A stretch of DNA of 64,000 nucleotides from Dryococelus australis (lineage: Eukaryota > Arthropoda > Insecta > Phasmatodea > Phasmatidae), in assembly GCA_029891345.1 (NCBI GenBank), contig CM056998.1, positions 170,648,332-170,712,331 of the forward strand, given 5' to 3'. Numbering within the stretch: the first letter of the stretch is position 1; the number at the start of each line of letters is the position of its first letter. The translations under genes were made by a program, and so were the position numbers. Of this stretch, positions 46,763 through 61,149 are shown piece after piece. The notes under the pieces are model-generated. The model searched no databases and had not been told where the DNA came from. It saw only the letters and a program-made list of their open reading frames with translations.

Positions 46763-49318
46763 TCTTACTTGTTTTACGTGACACTGACAATTAAATAATT
46801 ACAGAATAATTGCACACTTGATATTCTCGCTGGCTACACTAGTGCACTGGGTGCAGGACGTGGAATAACGGCTCAGAATTCACGTACCTTATACGGTGTT
46901 GCACTGGGTGACACTTATTAATAACAAAATAAAACACTTCACACTTTATCAACTAAAATGGCTATTGAAAATACACATTTACGCTAAATCACACTGTAGC
47001 ACTCATATTCGTACAATTAACACTAGGGCACTGCATGATGCTAATGCTCTCTTCTGTTGATGTGTGAACTGCTGTGCTGGAAGAAGGCGTGGTGAACGGG
47101 CTAGCACTGAGCTGCACATATCAGCATGCTGTGGCCCAAAGGAAGAAAATATTGGTTTAGAAGTTAACTGCAAACATACCTGGTTATTTTATTAAAAGGA
47201 AATAAAATTATTTATTTTCCTTTTACTGGAAAATAAAACTATTTATTTCATAAATGTAAGAAAATGTAAAACTTATTTATACACCAGTTTGTATATACTA
47301 CTATGCTTAACCAAAATTACTACACTGTAAAAAAATGTATAACTATGTACATTAATGTATATATAGAAGCCACATTCGAATCAGACATTTCAAGTTGGGA
47401 ATCACTTTGCGAAAATCATTATATTAGGCACTGTAACAAGAAAGAACTAAACAGGAGAAAACTCAAACATAGCTCTTAACTTTGTAGATCCTAAAACTAA
47501 AGACAGAACTAAGTAACTAATGTTTTATCAGTTGTAGTTTAGTTCACATATGTTTTTGAGTATATTCAAAGATATTTTCAATTAAAAACACTTCTGGTGT
47601 TTATTACATTCTTGACTTCAATTAGGCCTACAAAAGTATCTTGTTTGTTTTACATTTATACCTAATGTTAATGCAGAATAGTTGTCGTAAAGGAAAATAA
47701 TAAAACAATATAGTCTGTTTGACAATTGTGTGTTTGACATAAGGCGAAAGTGCACTTTAACCTCTTCATCATAAATTTCACAATAATTTATTCTTTCATG
47801 TTAACATCGCGGATGACAAACAATAAAATCCTCATCACTTCCCTCTTCAGAAATTAAATCATTCATTACCTGAAATATTTTCTCTTTATTCTCGATGAAA
47901 TAACTTTGACCTCTCGTCGCAGTCACAAATTATTTGTTTATGTTTTACAGTTTAATCCCGATTATGTGACATACCACCCAAATCGGTGGGTTAATATTTT
48001 ATCCAGATATTCAGAGAAAATCGAGATTAATATATCTGGTTAAACACAAAATACAGATAATCGAAATTTTTTGTCAGTTAATCTCGATGATAGTTTTATC
48101 ATTATCTCGCGTGGTGAAATCGGCCCTAAATCTTGCGAAACATGCTCAACATAATCGACATTAAAATCGAAGTTAAACATCACATCTGGATAAAATTATT
48201 TCGATTTTCCGAAATGTTAATCTTCATTGGTGATACTGGCCCTTAATGTTCACATCTCTGCTGTAATGTGTGGATTTTGTACATTTTGCCAGCCAATACT
48301 TCGTTACATTGTATTTAACATTTTTGGCCTTTTTTGGTTTATTTGTTCTTATTTAGCATGTACACAGCCCAAATGTTTCAGGGCTTATTCATTATATCAT
48401 GCAGTGTAAATTAAAGTAAAATTACCAAACTATTTTTTTCAATTTATTACTAATGCATTCATGATGTTAGGACATAACAACTGCTTCAAATACAGGAATA
48501 TATTAGGCAAAAAACACCATCATGGGGTAGGTATTTATTGGGGTGAAGTACTTGTGGTAATCCTAGCATGTACCCAGTATAGTATCTACAGACAGCTATG
48601 GGAAAATACTCAATCTGGCAATCCAGTTATGCATTTGTATAGTCTGATTCTGTTCACAAATTTAGTGGTTAAAAATGATCCATGGGCTAATTTCATGTAC
48701 AAGTTCTTGCCATTTGTATTTCTATGTTAGGTTGTTTAAATAAAGCTGTTCTTTATATCCCATCTGCAGCATATTTAAACCTTTCTGCAAGTAAATTGTT
48801 CAAATATGCTAGAAATAACACTTGACAGTTTCACTTATATCTTGTTCCAAGGCAACAGTGTGACAAGAACCCCAGTATTAGGCAGATGAAGCATGTGGGT
48901 TCAAGGTTAAAATAATAATATTGGCCCAGTGAGAGTGAATGGTCGTACGAAAATACAAGAACACACACATATATATATTTTAAATCGGGTAAAGTGAATC
49001 TCCATTTTTACTGAAACTTGCAAGATTTTTACAATGCCAGTCAAATATACCCCTTTCTAATCACACGAATGAACAAAAAAATGTGAGAGAGATGTTTAGG
49101 AAACTTATCTGTTCAATTGTTGGTGAGTGAATGAATTACAGATTACAGACCATTATCAGAGCCATGTCTAATAAAATGGGGCAATTTCCCCGACCCCAAC
49201 TTTCAGTGGGACAGGTATCTGGGCTTTTTAAATGCACTTACAGTCAATTGACTGTTCTCAATTTCCCAGCATGTAATGGTTTCCCACACTAATAATTGAA
49301 ATATATTTTTTTAGCAAA
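46763..49318. other. No gene recognised
   Basis: AT-rich DNA. 47370-47440 is related to 42634-42700. A MITE-like pair of ends lies at 47955-48243. No coding sequence could be supported. Confidence 0.35.
47955..48243 (-). repeat. MITE-like sequence with GGGCC-TTTCACCA ends
   Basis: On the minus strand AAGGGCCAGTATCACCAA (48243 down) and AGGGCCGATTTCACCA (near 48130) resemble the GGGCCxxTTTCACCA start of common insect MITEs. TTAATCTCGAT blocks repeat in both orientations. The far end is not clear. Confidence 0.35.
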
Positions 49319-52300
49319 TGTTACATTAAACACTGACACATGCCACGTTACCCTCTTTCTTGATTGTTTACCCCTAGCACCGCATTTCATAAGCACATCA
49401 GTGCTGATAATAGCTATCAGCACTCGTCAGTGCAAGCAGTGCATCAGTGTGTGTGAAGTGCAGGACAGAGAGTGTGGTAAAGTGTAGTGCAACAAGTGAA
49501 GCACTGGCCGAGTGGCCACGACGTCCAATAAAGCAGTCCATTATTTATTTCATGCATTTAAAGGGTTTATTTGTTATTGGTTATTTGTTTACATCTCACG
49601 TGTTTTGACCCTTACATCATCTGACCCCTTTATTGCAAGTGTTTGATGTTTTAATTCATACAGAGTAAACTTATATCTGGTTAAATTGCAAGTATGGTAA
49701 GTGGAAGAGTTCTTTTGTGCAATTGTAGGTGTAACAAGTAGTTCCACGTGGTCCACCTACCCACCAAGACGGCCGGCACACCATATGTTGCCAAATTTAG
49801 TCATTGTGTCACATTCAGAGAGGACAGGCATGTCGTCGTGTCTCATTTCATAGTTAAATGAGCGCCTGGGTGGCCATCATCTTTTATCCTAATTATTTAG
49901 CTTGAAATAGAACAGTAGCTTACTGGGACCTTCATTCATTCAGCTACCCAGAAACCACCTCTTGTCTTCCCCCCCAATGTTAGCATAGCCTAGGGAAGTT
50001 TTGCCGCATTCGTGTAATTGTTTCATTGCCTTATGGCTTTTTGCAGTGCTACCCATGTTGGCAGGTCAAGCCCGAAAAGCATGTCAAGTGACCTCCGAGA
50101 ACGGTGATGTAATGTTCATACCAAGTCAAATGCACCAGTTAATAGTTTCACATATATTTTTATTCTGGTTTGCCTTAGGGCATTCCCACCAAAAGGGTTA
50201 ATGTTTCTACAAGTGTTCCAATTTCGTGTCTTAAGTGTTCATCTGTACCTGCAATGTAATCCAAAGTATCTTAAGGGCATGTGGTCAGCCTATATAGGCC
50301 ACAGTGTGCCAAGCAAGGGATATATACATTCATTGTAAGGAGTTACCATTTTACCAACAAAAGGATTACTGCCTTGGTCGTAGGCCCGTGCGACCCTGGG
50401 ATCTGCAGAGTGTGCTCTACAAAAATTTCATGGTATCACCAGTACCTGGATGAAATCTGGTGCCCTGGGTAAAAATAAGAATTGTTACCAAATTTCCAAC
50501 CTAATTATTTACTGCTCCTAAAAACACTCATCTACCCATCGAGGCAACACGACACCTTGTAAAAATGTTGTCCAACTTTGTGGCATAATCCTTTCGCCAT
50601 TCTGGCATATGAATTCTCGCAAATTTCTGCCACCAAAAATTTTCCAAATTTTTCCCACCTAAGTTTTTGCTGTCAATTATCCTTCACTACCTGCATTGAA
50701 GAAATCACTTGGACGACTATAAAAGCCAACAGCAGTGCCACGATGCCTTTCAGGTGTATCCAGGATGCCAGGAAGGATGCCACATGGTTCAGCATGGAAA
50801 AGCGTGGCAAAGCAGTGAGTCAGAGCCATTGTAGCAGCGAGGATGGAGTGCAAGCAAAAGGTGGCCATTTTTGGATGTCATATGTCGTCAGCCTCGCTCC
50901 ACCCGCTCAGCACAGCGTACAACCAGCAATTCAGACAACAAAAACTCAAATATTTTTCCAAATTACCACCAACCTAGCTGGTGTGAAAATCTTTTGTGTG
51001 TAGTTCAAGGAACATTACTTCTAAATTGTTTACACTGTCAATTTCAGTTTCACAACAAGTGTCTATAAATGAACGAAACCGAAAACATAGCGGGACTTAA
51101 TTTCGTGTGTGATGGCTGCAGTGAAGTTTTAAAACCAAAGAACAAAACACATAATTTGGATGACTTGTTTCCAGAAATCAAATGGCATGCCACCAAGTGT
51201 CAACAATCGGACTGCAAAGGAGAAGCAGATAACAGGTGTAACCAGTGCAATGATTGCAATCCAACAGTACCTAAACAGTGTCAACCAGAGAGTGAGAGGC
51301 TGGCTGTGCAGGGAGCGCAGCTCAAGTATCATGAATGCACGGCCAAGGAAGACTACCTTTACACGCCCACAGCGCACATGTGACAACTGACCACATACCA
51401 GCACCAAGTGTACAGTACCCACAACCTATGCAAACCATACCTCTAATACCTCTACCACTTTAACCACTGACATCGTACTTACCACAACTACCTGCTTATT
51501 AATCAACTTAAATTTTTTCCCACATCAACACCTGTGACTCCGTTTCCAACCAGCAACTAATTTTCAAAGGTTTCTAACATTCACAGGAACTGCGAGAGAG
51601 GAACATTCAGCATTCCTGAAGGAGTACACGTCCCTTTTACAGTGGTATAGCGTGTGTGAAGACGAGTGGGCGAGCTGCATAGGAAACAACTGCATAGTGA
51701 TAAAGGAAAGTGGTGGAGTGCTGTAAACCATTACAGCCACGGCTGGGAAGAGTTTGTGAACTCGTTTCAGTGCTAATACGACAGAAAACTTGCTTCCCTC
51801 CAAGCACAACAAACTGATGTGGCAGGAACAGCAGCCAGGGGAACAACTGCCCATGTTCAACACCCAGAAAGCGCACCAAATAAAATGCTTTCACCCGTAG
51901 TTGTCAGTGAGGGAAAGCTTGGAGATCGTAGCATAGACAGTCCTGCCAGAATACCGCGCTGCACTGATGTCATTACTTAATAGCAGCATGGAAGGGATAT
52001 TAAAGCAACAATCATCCTCGAACAGATCTGTTCGTCATGTCGCAAAAATCATGCTGCAAGATGGCGACATGGGTCGTAAAGTGATGACAATAGCAAGTCA
52101 TGGGAACAAACATACCAGTATCAAAAGCAACATTTCGGACCAAAAGGGAACAAATTTTCCGCAGGAAATAGCAGTGAAAATAGTGTGCACAGTGGTGATA
52201 ACCATGGGGAATTGACAGCATAAACAATGACATTGGGAATGTGTACATCAAGTTGGGACATAACCAAACCACCTCAAACAACCTGCCACTAATGCAAGCC

Positions 52301-54449
52301 AGTGGAGCTGTTTCATCGGCATAACCAGTGCCCCAATAACCTCCACCTTGACAGCTACAAAGGGCCCACACATAGTAACCAGGGAAACGGGAAGTAGAGA
52401 CATGGGGGCATGACGCCTCTGAAACCCCCCAGTTTCGCAACACAACACGGAGTTGACACAGCAGCAAGTACTAATTCGGCAGGTTAGTGATAATATGGCG
52501 AAATATATTTGCATATTGGTATAAACTAATGGGCAATATTTCCATGCCCTGATTGACACTGTCGCCTCGATAATTTTGTCCAGTCGCATTTAGTAAACAA
52601 GAGCGATGTAACCCCTTCCAACCACATAATTCGGCTAACTAATGGCCAGCTCAACAGTGGAGTGATAGGGCACGCCACGGTTACAGCCAGAGTGAGTGAC
52701 CTGGAAACAATAATGACTGCAATAATAACCGTAGAGATACGGGAGAGTGCGATTCTGGGAGTGACATGGTTAGAGGAACAAAACACAATAGTGGAACATG
52801 CCTCAAGACAAATACATTTCGGTGCTAAAGAAAGGCTCAGGGTCTATAATATAGATATAAAAAAGTTCATAGATTACCCCAGGTTTTGCTAATGGAGTTC
52901 GACCATGATATCTCACGAGAACAACAGGCAGCATTCCAGTATCTGCTGGACGAACACAGAGAGGTATTCGAAATACATAATTCAATGTGCAGGGCCACAG
53001 TAGCATAGCATGGGATACCGCTTATGCAAGAGGGGCCTATCTACACTAGTTCACACATTTACATGCCTCACTAAGCCCCTTTAACACATGAACAAGTAAG
53101 GTAAATGTTAGCTGATGGAGTACTCGACACCACACAAATCAGGTATCATGTAGCACACTGCCACTCTACATTAGTGTTAAACATGCACTTTGTTTACTGA
53201 GCAATGCAGAAATTATGTAATCTCTTGACTTGCCCAGGGAGGACAGGCAGATTCCCATAAAGGAGGAAGACCAGAAGAAAACTGCGTTTCCAACACCAAA
53301 TGGAAGGAGTTTCCAATTTTGCACGATGCCTTTTGGATTCAAGTGGTCACCCACAACATTTCAGTAAATGATGGTTCGAGTCCTGGATGGGCTCATTGGT
53401 GAGATTACATTAGAATATTTGGATGATGTTATCATCTGGTCTGACAGCTGGGAAGACCACGTGTACCATCTGTCAATGTTCCTCGAGAGGCTCGGGATAA
53501 ACGGACCAACATGTGTGGCAAACAAATGCCACATTGCCAAGAGCAAGTTAGATTTTCTAGGGCATGTGTTGGAAGAGAATAGAAACACACCTAACCCTGA
53601 ACAGTTAGAGTTTATTTACAACTAAATGCCACCACGTATGTGTAAACAATAAAATAAATTTTTTTGGCCTGATCAACTGGCTTAGGGAATCCATAGAGGG
53701 TTTTGTAATAGTTACTGCACCACTCACAGATTTACTTTCACCGCAGAAGCTGTTCATGTGGGGTGACGTAGAGGAAAGTGCATTATGGGAAGTCGTCCCA
53801 TTTCTGGTCATACCTGAAGCTCGCTCGATACGACTCAAGCAAACACTTGTATTTACAAATGGAGGCCATCCAGGAGGGCTGGGTGCTATTTTGTATCAAT
53901 GCACAAAGGACAGTGCCAGACAAGTGATTGATTTCGCAAGCACAATAATCGGCCATACAGATAGAATGTATAACATTAACGAATGTGAATGTTTGGTAGT
54001 TATATGGGCAGTCAAGGAATACAGGGCATATTTAGAATATCAGCTATTCATGCTCAGGTGTGATAACATATGCTTCATCTGGTTGCATAAATCGAGCAAC
54101 ACCCGCACTAAACTTATCCGGTAGGTGTTACTACTGTAGAGCACATCCCCGGTTATTAGAACCAGTTTGATGACATGCTATCACAAGCACCAAATACAGT
54201 TATTATCGCAACCGATGATACTGAATTGGATGATAAATTTCTGACAGATACGCAGGAACTGTTTATCGAGACTAGCCTAAATAAATTCCATGTTGTCAAC
54301 AAAGACATTCTTTTCAATGAGTTGTACGGAGAAGTCAAGCATGTGCAACAGCTTCGCATACACACAAGGAAAAGGGAAAAGTGTGCGATGCAGACGATAG
54401 AGCAGTGACCCTTATTAAATGACCACCTTGAAACAATGTAACACTTCAA
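49319..54449 (+). mobile_element. Gypsy-like LTR retrotransposon with PHD-finger gag and pol (fossil)
   Basis: This is the same family as the 35.1-41.5 kb element. A diverged 5' LTR (about 49319-50562, sharing ATCTGG.GCCCTGGGTAA and ACGACACCTTGT) is followed by a leader matching that element's. Next comes a gag region with a Cys/His finger (about 50.99-51.15 kb) and a capsid-like part (51.6-51.95 kb). Reverse transcriptase (about 52.9-53.6 kb, with the YLDD-type active-site block) and RNase H (about 53.7-54.1 kb) follow. Integrase and a 3' LTR are not seen. It is broken, with about ten or more interruptions, and old. Confidence 0.75.
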
Positions 54450-54904
54450 TATTTATGATTTTATGATGATTATTTAATGTCTCTAAATTTGTTTCAAATT
54501 CCAAACTTTGATGTAACGTATAAGACAATTAACGTATGTTCAATGTGATATTTGTATAATTATTTATTTTTACAGCTGAGTTGTGTATACTATGTAAGTC
54601 TAATGATTATCTGTGGATTATTTGTATGAATATTTGTCTATGTAACGAGCACTAATTTTGATTTTCTCAAAATAATCAGGTCACACCTGCCAGCCTATCA
54701 TAATTTATTGATTTTCGAACAATTGTTTTTTTTTTTTTTTTAGAACAAAAACTTATTCATTCTAATTTGGAATCAGTTAGAGGACAGCATGGAAATGAAG
54801 ACAGTCCTGAGTATGGAAATTAATGTATCATATTTAATTAGTAAAGGTTCGATCTTTGAGACTGTGATCCATATTTCTTCATGCACTACAGAAATACTGA
54901 GCCC

Positions 54905-54906
<2 letters not shown>
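54450..54906. other. No gene recognised
   Basis: AT-rich sequence between two gypsy fossils; no motif was identified. Confidence 0.35.
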
Positions 54907-54994
<88 letters not shown>

Positions 54995-55070
54995 CACGAT
55001 GCCTTTTGGATTCAAGTGGTCACCCACAACATTTCAGTAAATGATTAGTACATATATATATATATATATA
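54907..55070. repeat. (AT)n microsatellite enclosing a 54-bp copy of the gypsy RT region
   Basis: An 86-base (AT)n run (54907-54992) is followed by 54 bases (54992-55045) identical to 53319-53372 of the neighbouring gypsy fossil, six unrelated bases, then another AT run (55052-55070). Confidence 0.95.
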
Positions 55071-58000
55071 AGAAGTACGTCGACATAAGCTGTATGATGA
55101 GCCCAGGCGGAAGGACGGCCCAGTAAAGGAGGACTTCTAGGATTTGACTTCGAGCCAAGGACCACGTGGTGTCTGGTATTTGGAGAGCCATTTCTGCTAG
55201 AGGAGGACTACTGGCTGCGAATCCCGGTGAGGTTCTGGTTCTACGTCCACCTTCGCTGCTCTGTTCCGGCCCACAGAGGACGAGTTCGCTGAAGACCACC
55301 AAGAGATGTGCTGTCCATGGTGAGCGGGAGAGCTGTTCCTGGGTTCTATGCCAGTGAAGGATGACTCCACGACCTCGGCAGGGTTGCAGTTATTTTCTGC
55401 TATCAACACAGCTAAGTCGCATTTTCCCCCCGGAAAAAAGTAAACCCATTCATGACACCAGCACCAGTAAATCCTAATATTGGTAATTATTTTGATTTGC
55501 AATGTGCAGATTGGTGTGGCGTGTAATAAAATTTTGAAAAATGATATATCCATATTAATTCACAACTAAAATTATGCAAAAGGTATATATTTTTTAGAAT
55601 TTATTTAATTCTGCTTGTTTCTTGTTAATTTCACTTAACAGTATTAAGATTAATTTAATTTAATTTGCTTCTATTGATTTATCCGAATTAAGTCATCTCT
55701 GGTCGCTTATTAGAATTATTGACCCAATTGTTTTAAAATCCTCCAATAACTAAAATCTGGAGGAATATATTGATTTTTGTGAGGCAGTATATATTTATCC
55801 GAGGTATATCATTAATCTGACCTATCAGAGTCACACCCATATACAACTATATCTTATCTTCACACTACACACTCATATCTTAAATTACATATCTCAGAAA
55901 TAATATTTTATAGCCAATGAGATTGGCTGTTATATTGTAACACATATCAATAGTGCTACAGTATTATAATTTGTTGACCCAACGTAAAGACTGCGATAAT
56001 TAAAGCCCACGATTTCCAGAGATTATTGTACTGCTACCCACAGAAAGAAATATTCATAAGTTTCATAGAGAAACCAGAGTAGAGTTGTTTATTTTTTGGA
56101 ATTTATATGAAGCGAGAATCAAGGACTGCATATTATTTGCGAAACACCACCGCCATAGACTATATAAGAAATTGGAATATCGCGCGGATAATATGATGGC
56201 ATATAAATAAGTTAGTTTCAACCGACACTGAGGGTAATTTAGTAGACCAGGTGACTAACCCCGATCAGACAATGGAACAGACTAGGGCGATGTCTAGCCC
56301 ACCACAGATGGTGTCGTTGCAACAGATTGCTTTGTTACTCGAATAGCAATCAGAACGGATCGAAAAGCGATTTGAGGAGCAATTTAGAGAAATTAATGTA
56401 AGTAAGGAAAATATGCCAAGAGAAATTCATGAAATTAAGAAGAACAGACCGAAAGGAGGTTAAATGATCGAATGGTGCAAGGATTTGAACATACCGAAAG
56501 GCGATTAAATGAACAGTCCTGACATGCTTTCATCGAACGAAGGAAGTCCTTCCAGAGCACTCTAACTAAGCAAATTTCTCAATTAAGTAAAACAATGACA
56601 ATATATCGTAGGTATAACAAGAAATTAAAACTGTAAACCAGGAATTAGCGCATATGTCAGATGCTTTACAAGAAGAGATAGCAAACAACAGGACAGAATT
56701 AGAAGCAGCGTTGGAAAGCTGCACACAACGGATAGCTACCATAGAAAACAACCCAGCAGAATTGGATTGTATAATTGCTTCCCAACTAACTTGTTTTGGT
56801 TTCCAGATAAAACAAAGATGAGAACATACCGAGGCATTAGTTTATGGGGAAAGAGAAAGAAACGAGTCGCAATTGACCAGGTGGGGGAACAGATAAATTT
56901 TGTCACAGATAAAATCGGTGGTGTTCTTAGATCTATGTATGAATTGAGGTTAGATAACTTCAGTCCCAGGTCAGTACTTGTAGACGATGTAAGCGGCCCT
57001 ACATCGTTTTCAAAACAGCCAGAATGGACGGAGTCCGAACGCCCCGCGAACGACACATCCACCATGCTGCCATTTAACACTTTGCTACACCACCCGAGTA
57101 AGATGTGGGCAGACCAAATGCCTACATTAGAGGGTAAATTCGGCGAAAACCGGTAAATTTTCTGAATAAGTTTGATGAGTATTCTCAGCTATTTTACCTG
57201 AATTATAGGGACAAGCTAAGATGCATAGCATTGAGTTAATATCTACTGGGTATTACTGGTGGGGTACAAATAAGACAGAGACTCGTACTTACGATGATTT
57301 TAAAGATAATTCTTAGCGATCTTTTGGAGTAGGAAAGTGCAAAGAAATATCTGTGCACAACTACATGCTGAGAAGTTTGGCCAAGCAAAGGCAAACCGCT
57401 CGAGGACCATATCGCTGACATGTATGAGCATTCTCATAATTTGGATTCTCCGGTATTAGATGAAAAGTTCATATCGATGACTCTGAGGTAGCTACCATAT
57501 AAGTACCAAGTGCATTGGGTAGGACGGCATGGCGTTTGTGTGCGACGTTTCGAGAAGAACTACTCTCGTACGATGCTATCGACAAACCACAAAGATAATA
57601 CGGAAATCGAGATAGTCAAAATACTACTAAGCCCGATTATGCACCTCCCCCCTACCAAGGGAATTCGAACCGAAATTTTAATGGATATACTAGATACGAC
57701 AGGAATCCTAATGTCAATACTATTGGTACAAAGCAGGATCATCAACATGGTGATCGATATCCAAGGAATCCACAGAGGTCGTACAGAGGTGGTAGGTTTT
57801 TCCAGAGAAGCTCTTACATGAGGGGAAACCGCCAGAATAACAGATGGAAACTGTATGATTGTAAAAATTGCGACAATAGGGAAGCGAACGATGACTACGA
57901 TGTACGACAGCCTGACATACGGGAAAGTAATATATCCGACGGTCGAGCCGAACAACGAACGAGCCAGGGAGAAAAATCGCCAAGGAAAACAGACGAAAAG

Positions 58001-60770
58001 CATATGCCAGATCAAAGAATAAATAATTCAAGTCCGCCATGGCCACACTCTTCCAGTTTTCGAAATCCAGATCAACAGGATGACGCAACATCAGCACATG
58101 AACGAAGAACAGCCGGTAAATGGGTATGGGAATAACCGAGATAATCGGTTAAACTACTAGAGGTCAGAGAATACAAATTCCCATCGCTGGTCTTAGCAAA
58201 CACCATACTTCCAGAGGGGTCCAACATGCAAACAAGTATTGGCTTATCTAACACCAGGGATGAAGCTGAAACAAATTTACCGACAGAAGTAGTAGTACAA
58301 ACGGTATCATTAGAACAAAGTGACATGGAATTTTTACTTTCTGAGCCAGTTAACGAACCTGAGAACTCGCATGAAATTTTGTGTAGCGAATTATTTTTGA
58401 AAGTATATAATATACAGGTATCTGTTTTACTGGATAGTGGAGCCGAAGTTAGTTGTGTCTCAGAAAAATTGTGTAATGTTATTGTAGCCATGGGACAAGC
58501 TCTACCTAGTGTTCCTGTACCTCGGTTGAGAATAGTAGGTGCCAGTTCTAAATCTAGTTCCATTATTAATATACATGTACTGCTCGTTATTAAGGGTTTA
58601 GGAAGCCCGAAACCTGTGTCAGCTTTAGTCATCAAATTACTGACAAAACCACTAATATTAGGCGTGGTTTTATAGTCAAAATAGCAGGTAAAACTCGACT
58701 TTGGTGTTTGGGTGATTAGTACAACAGAAACCAATGATCGCACTGTAACTTTTCCAGAGTATTGGAAAGTTTCTGATTGTTTCGTCAGTTTAATCAGAAA
58801 GGAATGATTTTTTTTTGTAAATCGGCCTTTTACGAAGTCTTGTGAACCCGAAAAATTAGAATCAATTCAAAAAGCAGTTTCCAGTATTGAAAACCTGTCA
58901 TACAAACAAAGAAATAAATTGCAACACTTTGTTCAAACCAGCAAACATTTTCTGAAAGACCAGGGAGAAATTTTTTTTTTTCAAGGCAACATAAAGATAA
59001 CACCAGGCGAACCATTTCACTGCTGTTCCAATCCCATACCAGTTAAGTTTATGCAGGAGGCAGAGGTGTATTTAAAACAGATGTTGGAATGGCATATAAT
59101 CAAACACTCTTCTAATCCATACACAAATCCGATGGTGTGCATAAGAAAAAAATATGGATCCGTAAGATTGTGCCTAGACGCCAGATGCATTAATGCAGTA
59201 ATGGTCGAGGCGAGGGAAAGTACATGAGCACCATAGACTTAACGCACGGTTACTGGCAAATTCTGCTAGAGGAGAATTGAAAACAATACACCGGTTTCCT
59301 ATTCCGGAATCACCAGTATACATTCCAAGTACTTCCATTCGGCCTTTGCACTGCTGTAGCTCAGTTTAAGCAATACATGAATATGACTTTGGGAGAGAGT
59401 TGGCCAGAGTTCGCTAGATCTTATGTAGACGATATTCTCATCACTTTGCCTACTTTTGAAACACACCTGGAACATATTAAAATGGTATTGCGCCAGCTCG
59501 CTGCTGCAGAAATGACAGTGGAATTTCAAAAATCTTTGTTTTGCAGGGAAAAGGTTCCTTTCCTGGGACATATCATCACTCCTGAGGGTATAAAGGCTGC
59601 GCCTGACAAATTGATTGCGATAACTCATTTTCCAGTACCCCGAAACATTAAGCAACTTAGTTGGGAGTTGTTGGATTCTACCAAAACTATTCAAATCAAG
59701 TAGCCAGTACCACTTTGCCACTGTTTGAGTTGTTAAGGAAAGGAAGCATCTGGGAATGGACTGCAGCTAGACAAAAAGATTTTGAAGAGGTTAAAAAACT
59801 GTTAATTGACAAACAAGTTATCCATCACCCTCGACAAGGTGTATAATACCACTTCTACATGGATGCCTCAGCCTACACTTTAGGTGCTAGACTAGCCCCG
59901 TGTGATCAACAGGGAAAAGAGAAAACAGTAGCCATGGAAAGTCGATCTCTCAGAAAAATTGAAAAGAATTATATGGTTACGGAAAAGGAGATGTTGGGAA
60001 TAATTTGGAACCTGCAGAAGTTTCACGACCCTGTGCTAGGAGAGAAAGTGACACTACACACCGACCACCAGGCCCATTTGAGTTTGCGAGATGGTAGGAT
60101 TTTTAGCAGTCGCCTAACCAGATGGGCCCTGTTAATTTAGGAATTCGACATTGAATACCGCCATATCAAGGGTTCAGATAACATTATTGCCGATGTGCTA
60201 AGCAGGATGACCGATGAAAGGTATTACAGCATGATAAGCAGTCAAACGAGTATTTCGTCACTCCAATAAGAAAATCACCATTTTCTATAGATAGGTGGCA
60301 AGAAAATCTAAAGAATTTGGCTACCGAACAACAAGATAAGTTTTGTAGCTAAGTATTCGAAAGCTAGCACAATTATCTGACGATCACCCACTACACACAG
60401 TGGATTGTAAAACGAACGATGGAATTTTATTTTATTGAAGTAGGAACAGGAAACTCTTCGAGCAAGCGTGGAAACTGATCATTTCAGAAAAGCTGCAATT
60501 GAAATTGGTACTCGATGCACATGAAATGCTAGAGCCCATTGGAATACGGAAAACTTATGACGCACTCCGACAAATGCAACCATTAATAACAAAGGCAATA
60601 TGGATATGTGTTTTGTGTCAAAGATTCAGCCATGTCCAAGATAACTTGATAGGATGTGGAAAATCAAGAATAGGAGCCACTCTATCAGGGTCTATTAACA
60701 AACGACCATTGGTACCCCAAAAATTTGACCTTGTCAGAGCCAAAAGTAACCTATTTCTGGATTGATGGCC
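55071..60770 (+). mobile_element. Second Ty3/gypsy-like element with gag-pol (fossil)
   Basis: A different gypsy lineage from the PHD-finger family. A long leader or LTR-like stretch (55071-56240) precedes gag (about 56.26-57.9 kb, coiled-coil-like then capsid-like and Arg-rich). Protease follows (VLLDSGAEVSC near 58430), then reverse transcriptase (about 58.86-59.7 kb, active-site block YVDD), RNase H (about 59.75-60.2 kb, FYMDASAYTLGA and the IKGSDNIIADVLSRM end), and the zinc-binding start of integrase (about 60.5-60.7 kb). It is broken in roughly ten places and cut off at about 60.77 kb. No LTR pair was identified. Confidence 0.75.
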
Positions 60771-60970
60771 AAGTCAACCTCCTGCATTCTCTGTAATACC
60801 TTATGCAAATGCATGATATGAGAGTCCAAATCCTTACTGTAAACCACTATGTCATCTATATAGTTAAAGACGAACTGGTGATGCCAAGAAATGGTGGCAG
60901 TCAATAAACCACTACGACTTTGAATGGAGAGAATTTCTGCACTCCTTTCAATGCATACATGGGGATTCAT
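60734..60970 (-). mobile_element. Gypsy reverse-transcriptase fragment, minus strand (fossil)
   Basis: Minus-strand text with an FNYIDDIVVYSKDLDSH block is the active-site region of a gypsy RT, in the opposite direction to the element it abuts. It is a small, broken fragment. Confidence 0.65.
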
Positions 60971-61140
60971 ACACGACTCTGGAAGAGCAGAGTAAGTTGA
61001 CTTGGCAAGAGCAGCAGCCGGATGAACAACTGTGAAAATTCATCAACCGAAAATCGCACCTTGTGAGAGGATTCTACCCACAGCTTTCCGAGAGAAAATT
61101 TTTAGAGGTTGTGGCTGAGCTGTCCCCTACTCCCGGTGGG
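60950..61140 (+). mobile_element. Gypsy gag fragment of the PHD-finger family (fossil)
   Basis: Resembles 51.74-51.95 kb: a TWQEQQPDEQL-like block matches WQEQQPGEQL there. It is a short broken remnant. Confidence 0.55.
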
Positions 61141-61149
61141 TTTCAGGGT

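Noticed and set aside
54773-55040. Open frames rich in Ile-Tyr
   Set aside because: They are translations of the (AT)n microsatellite.
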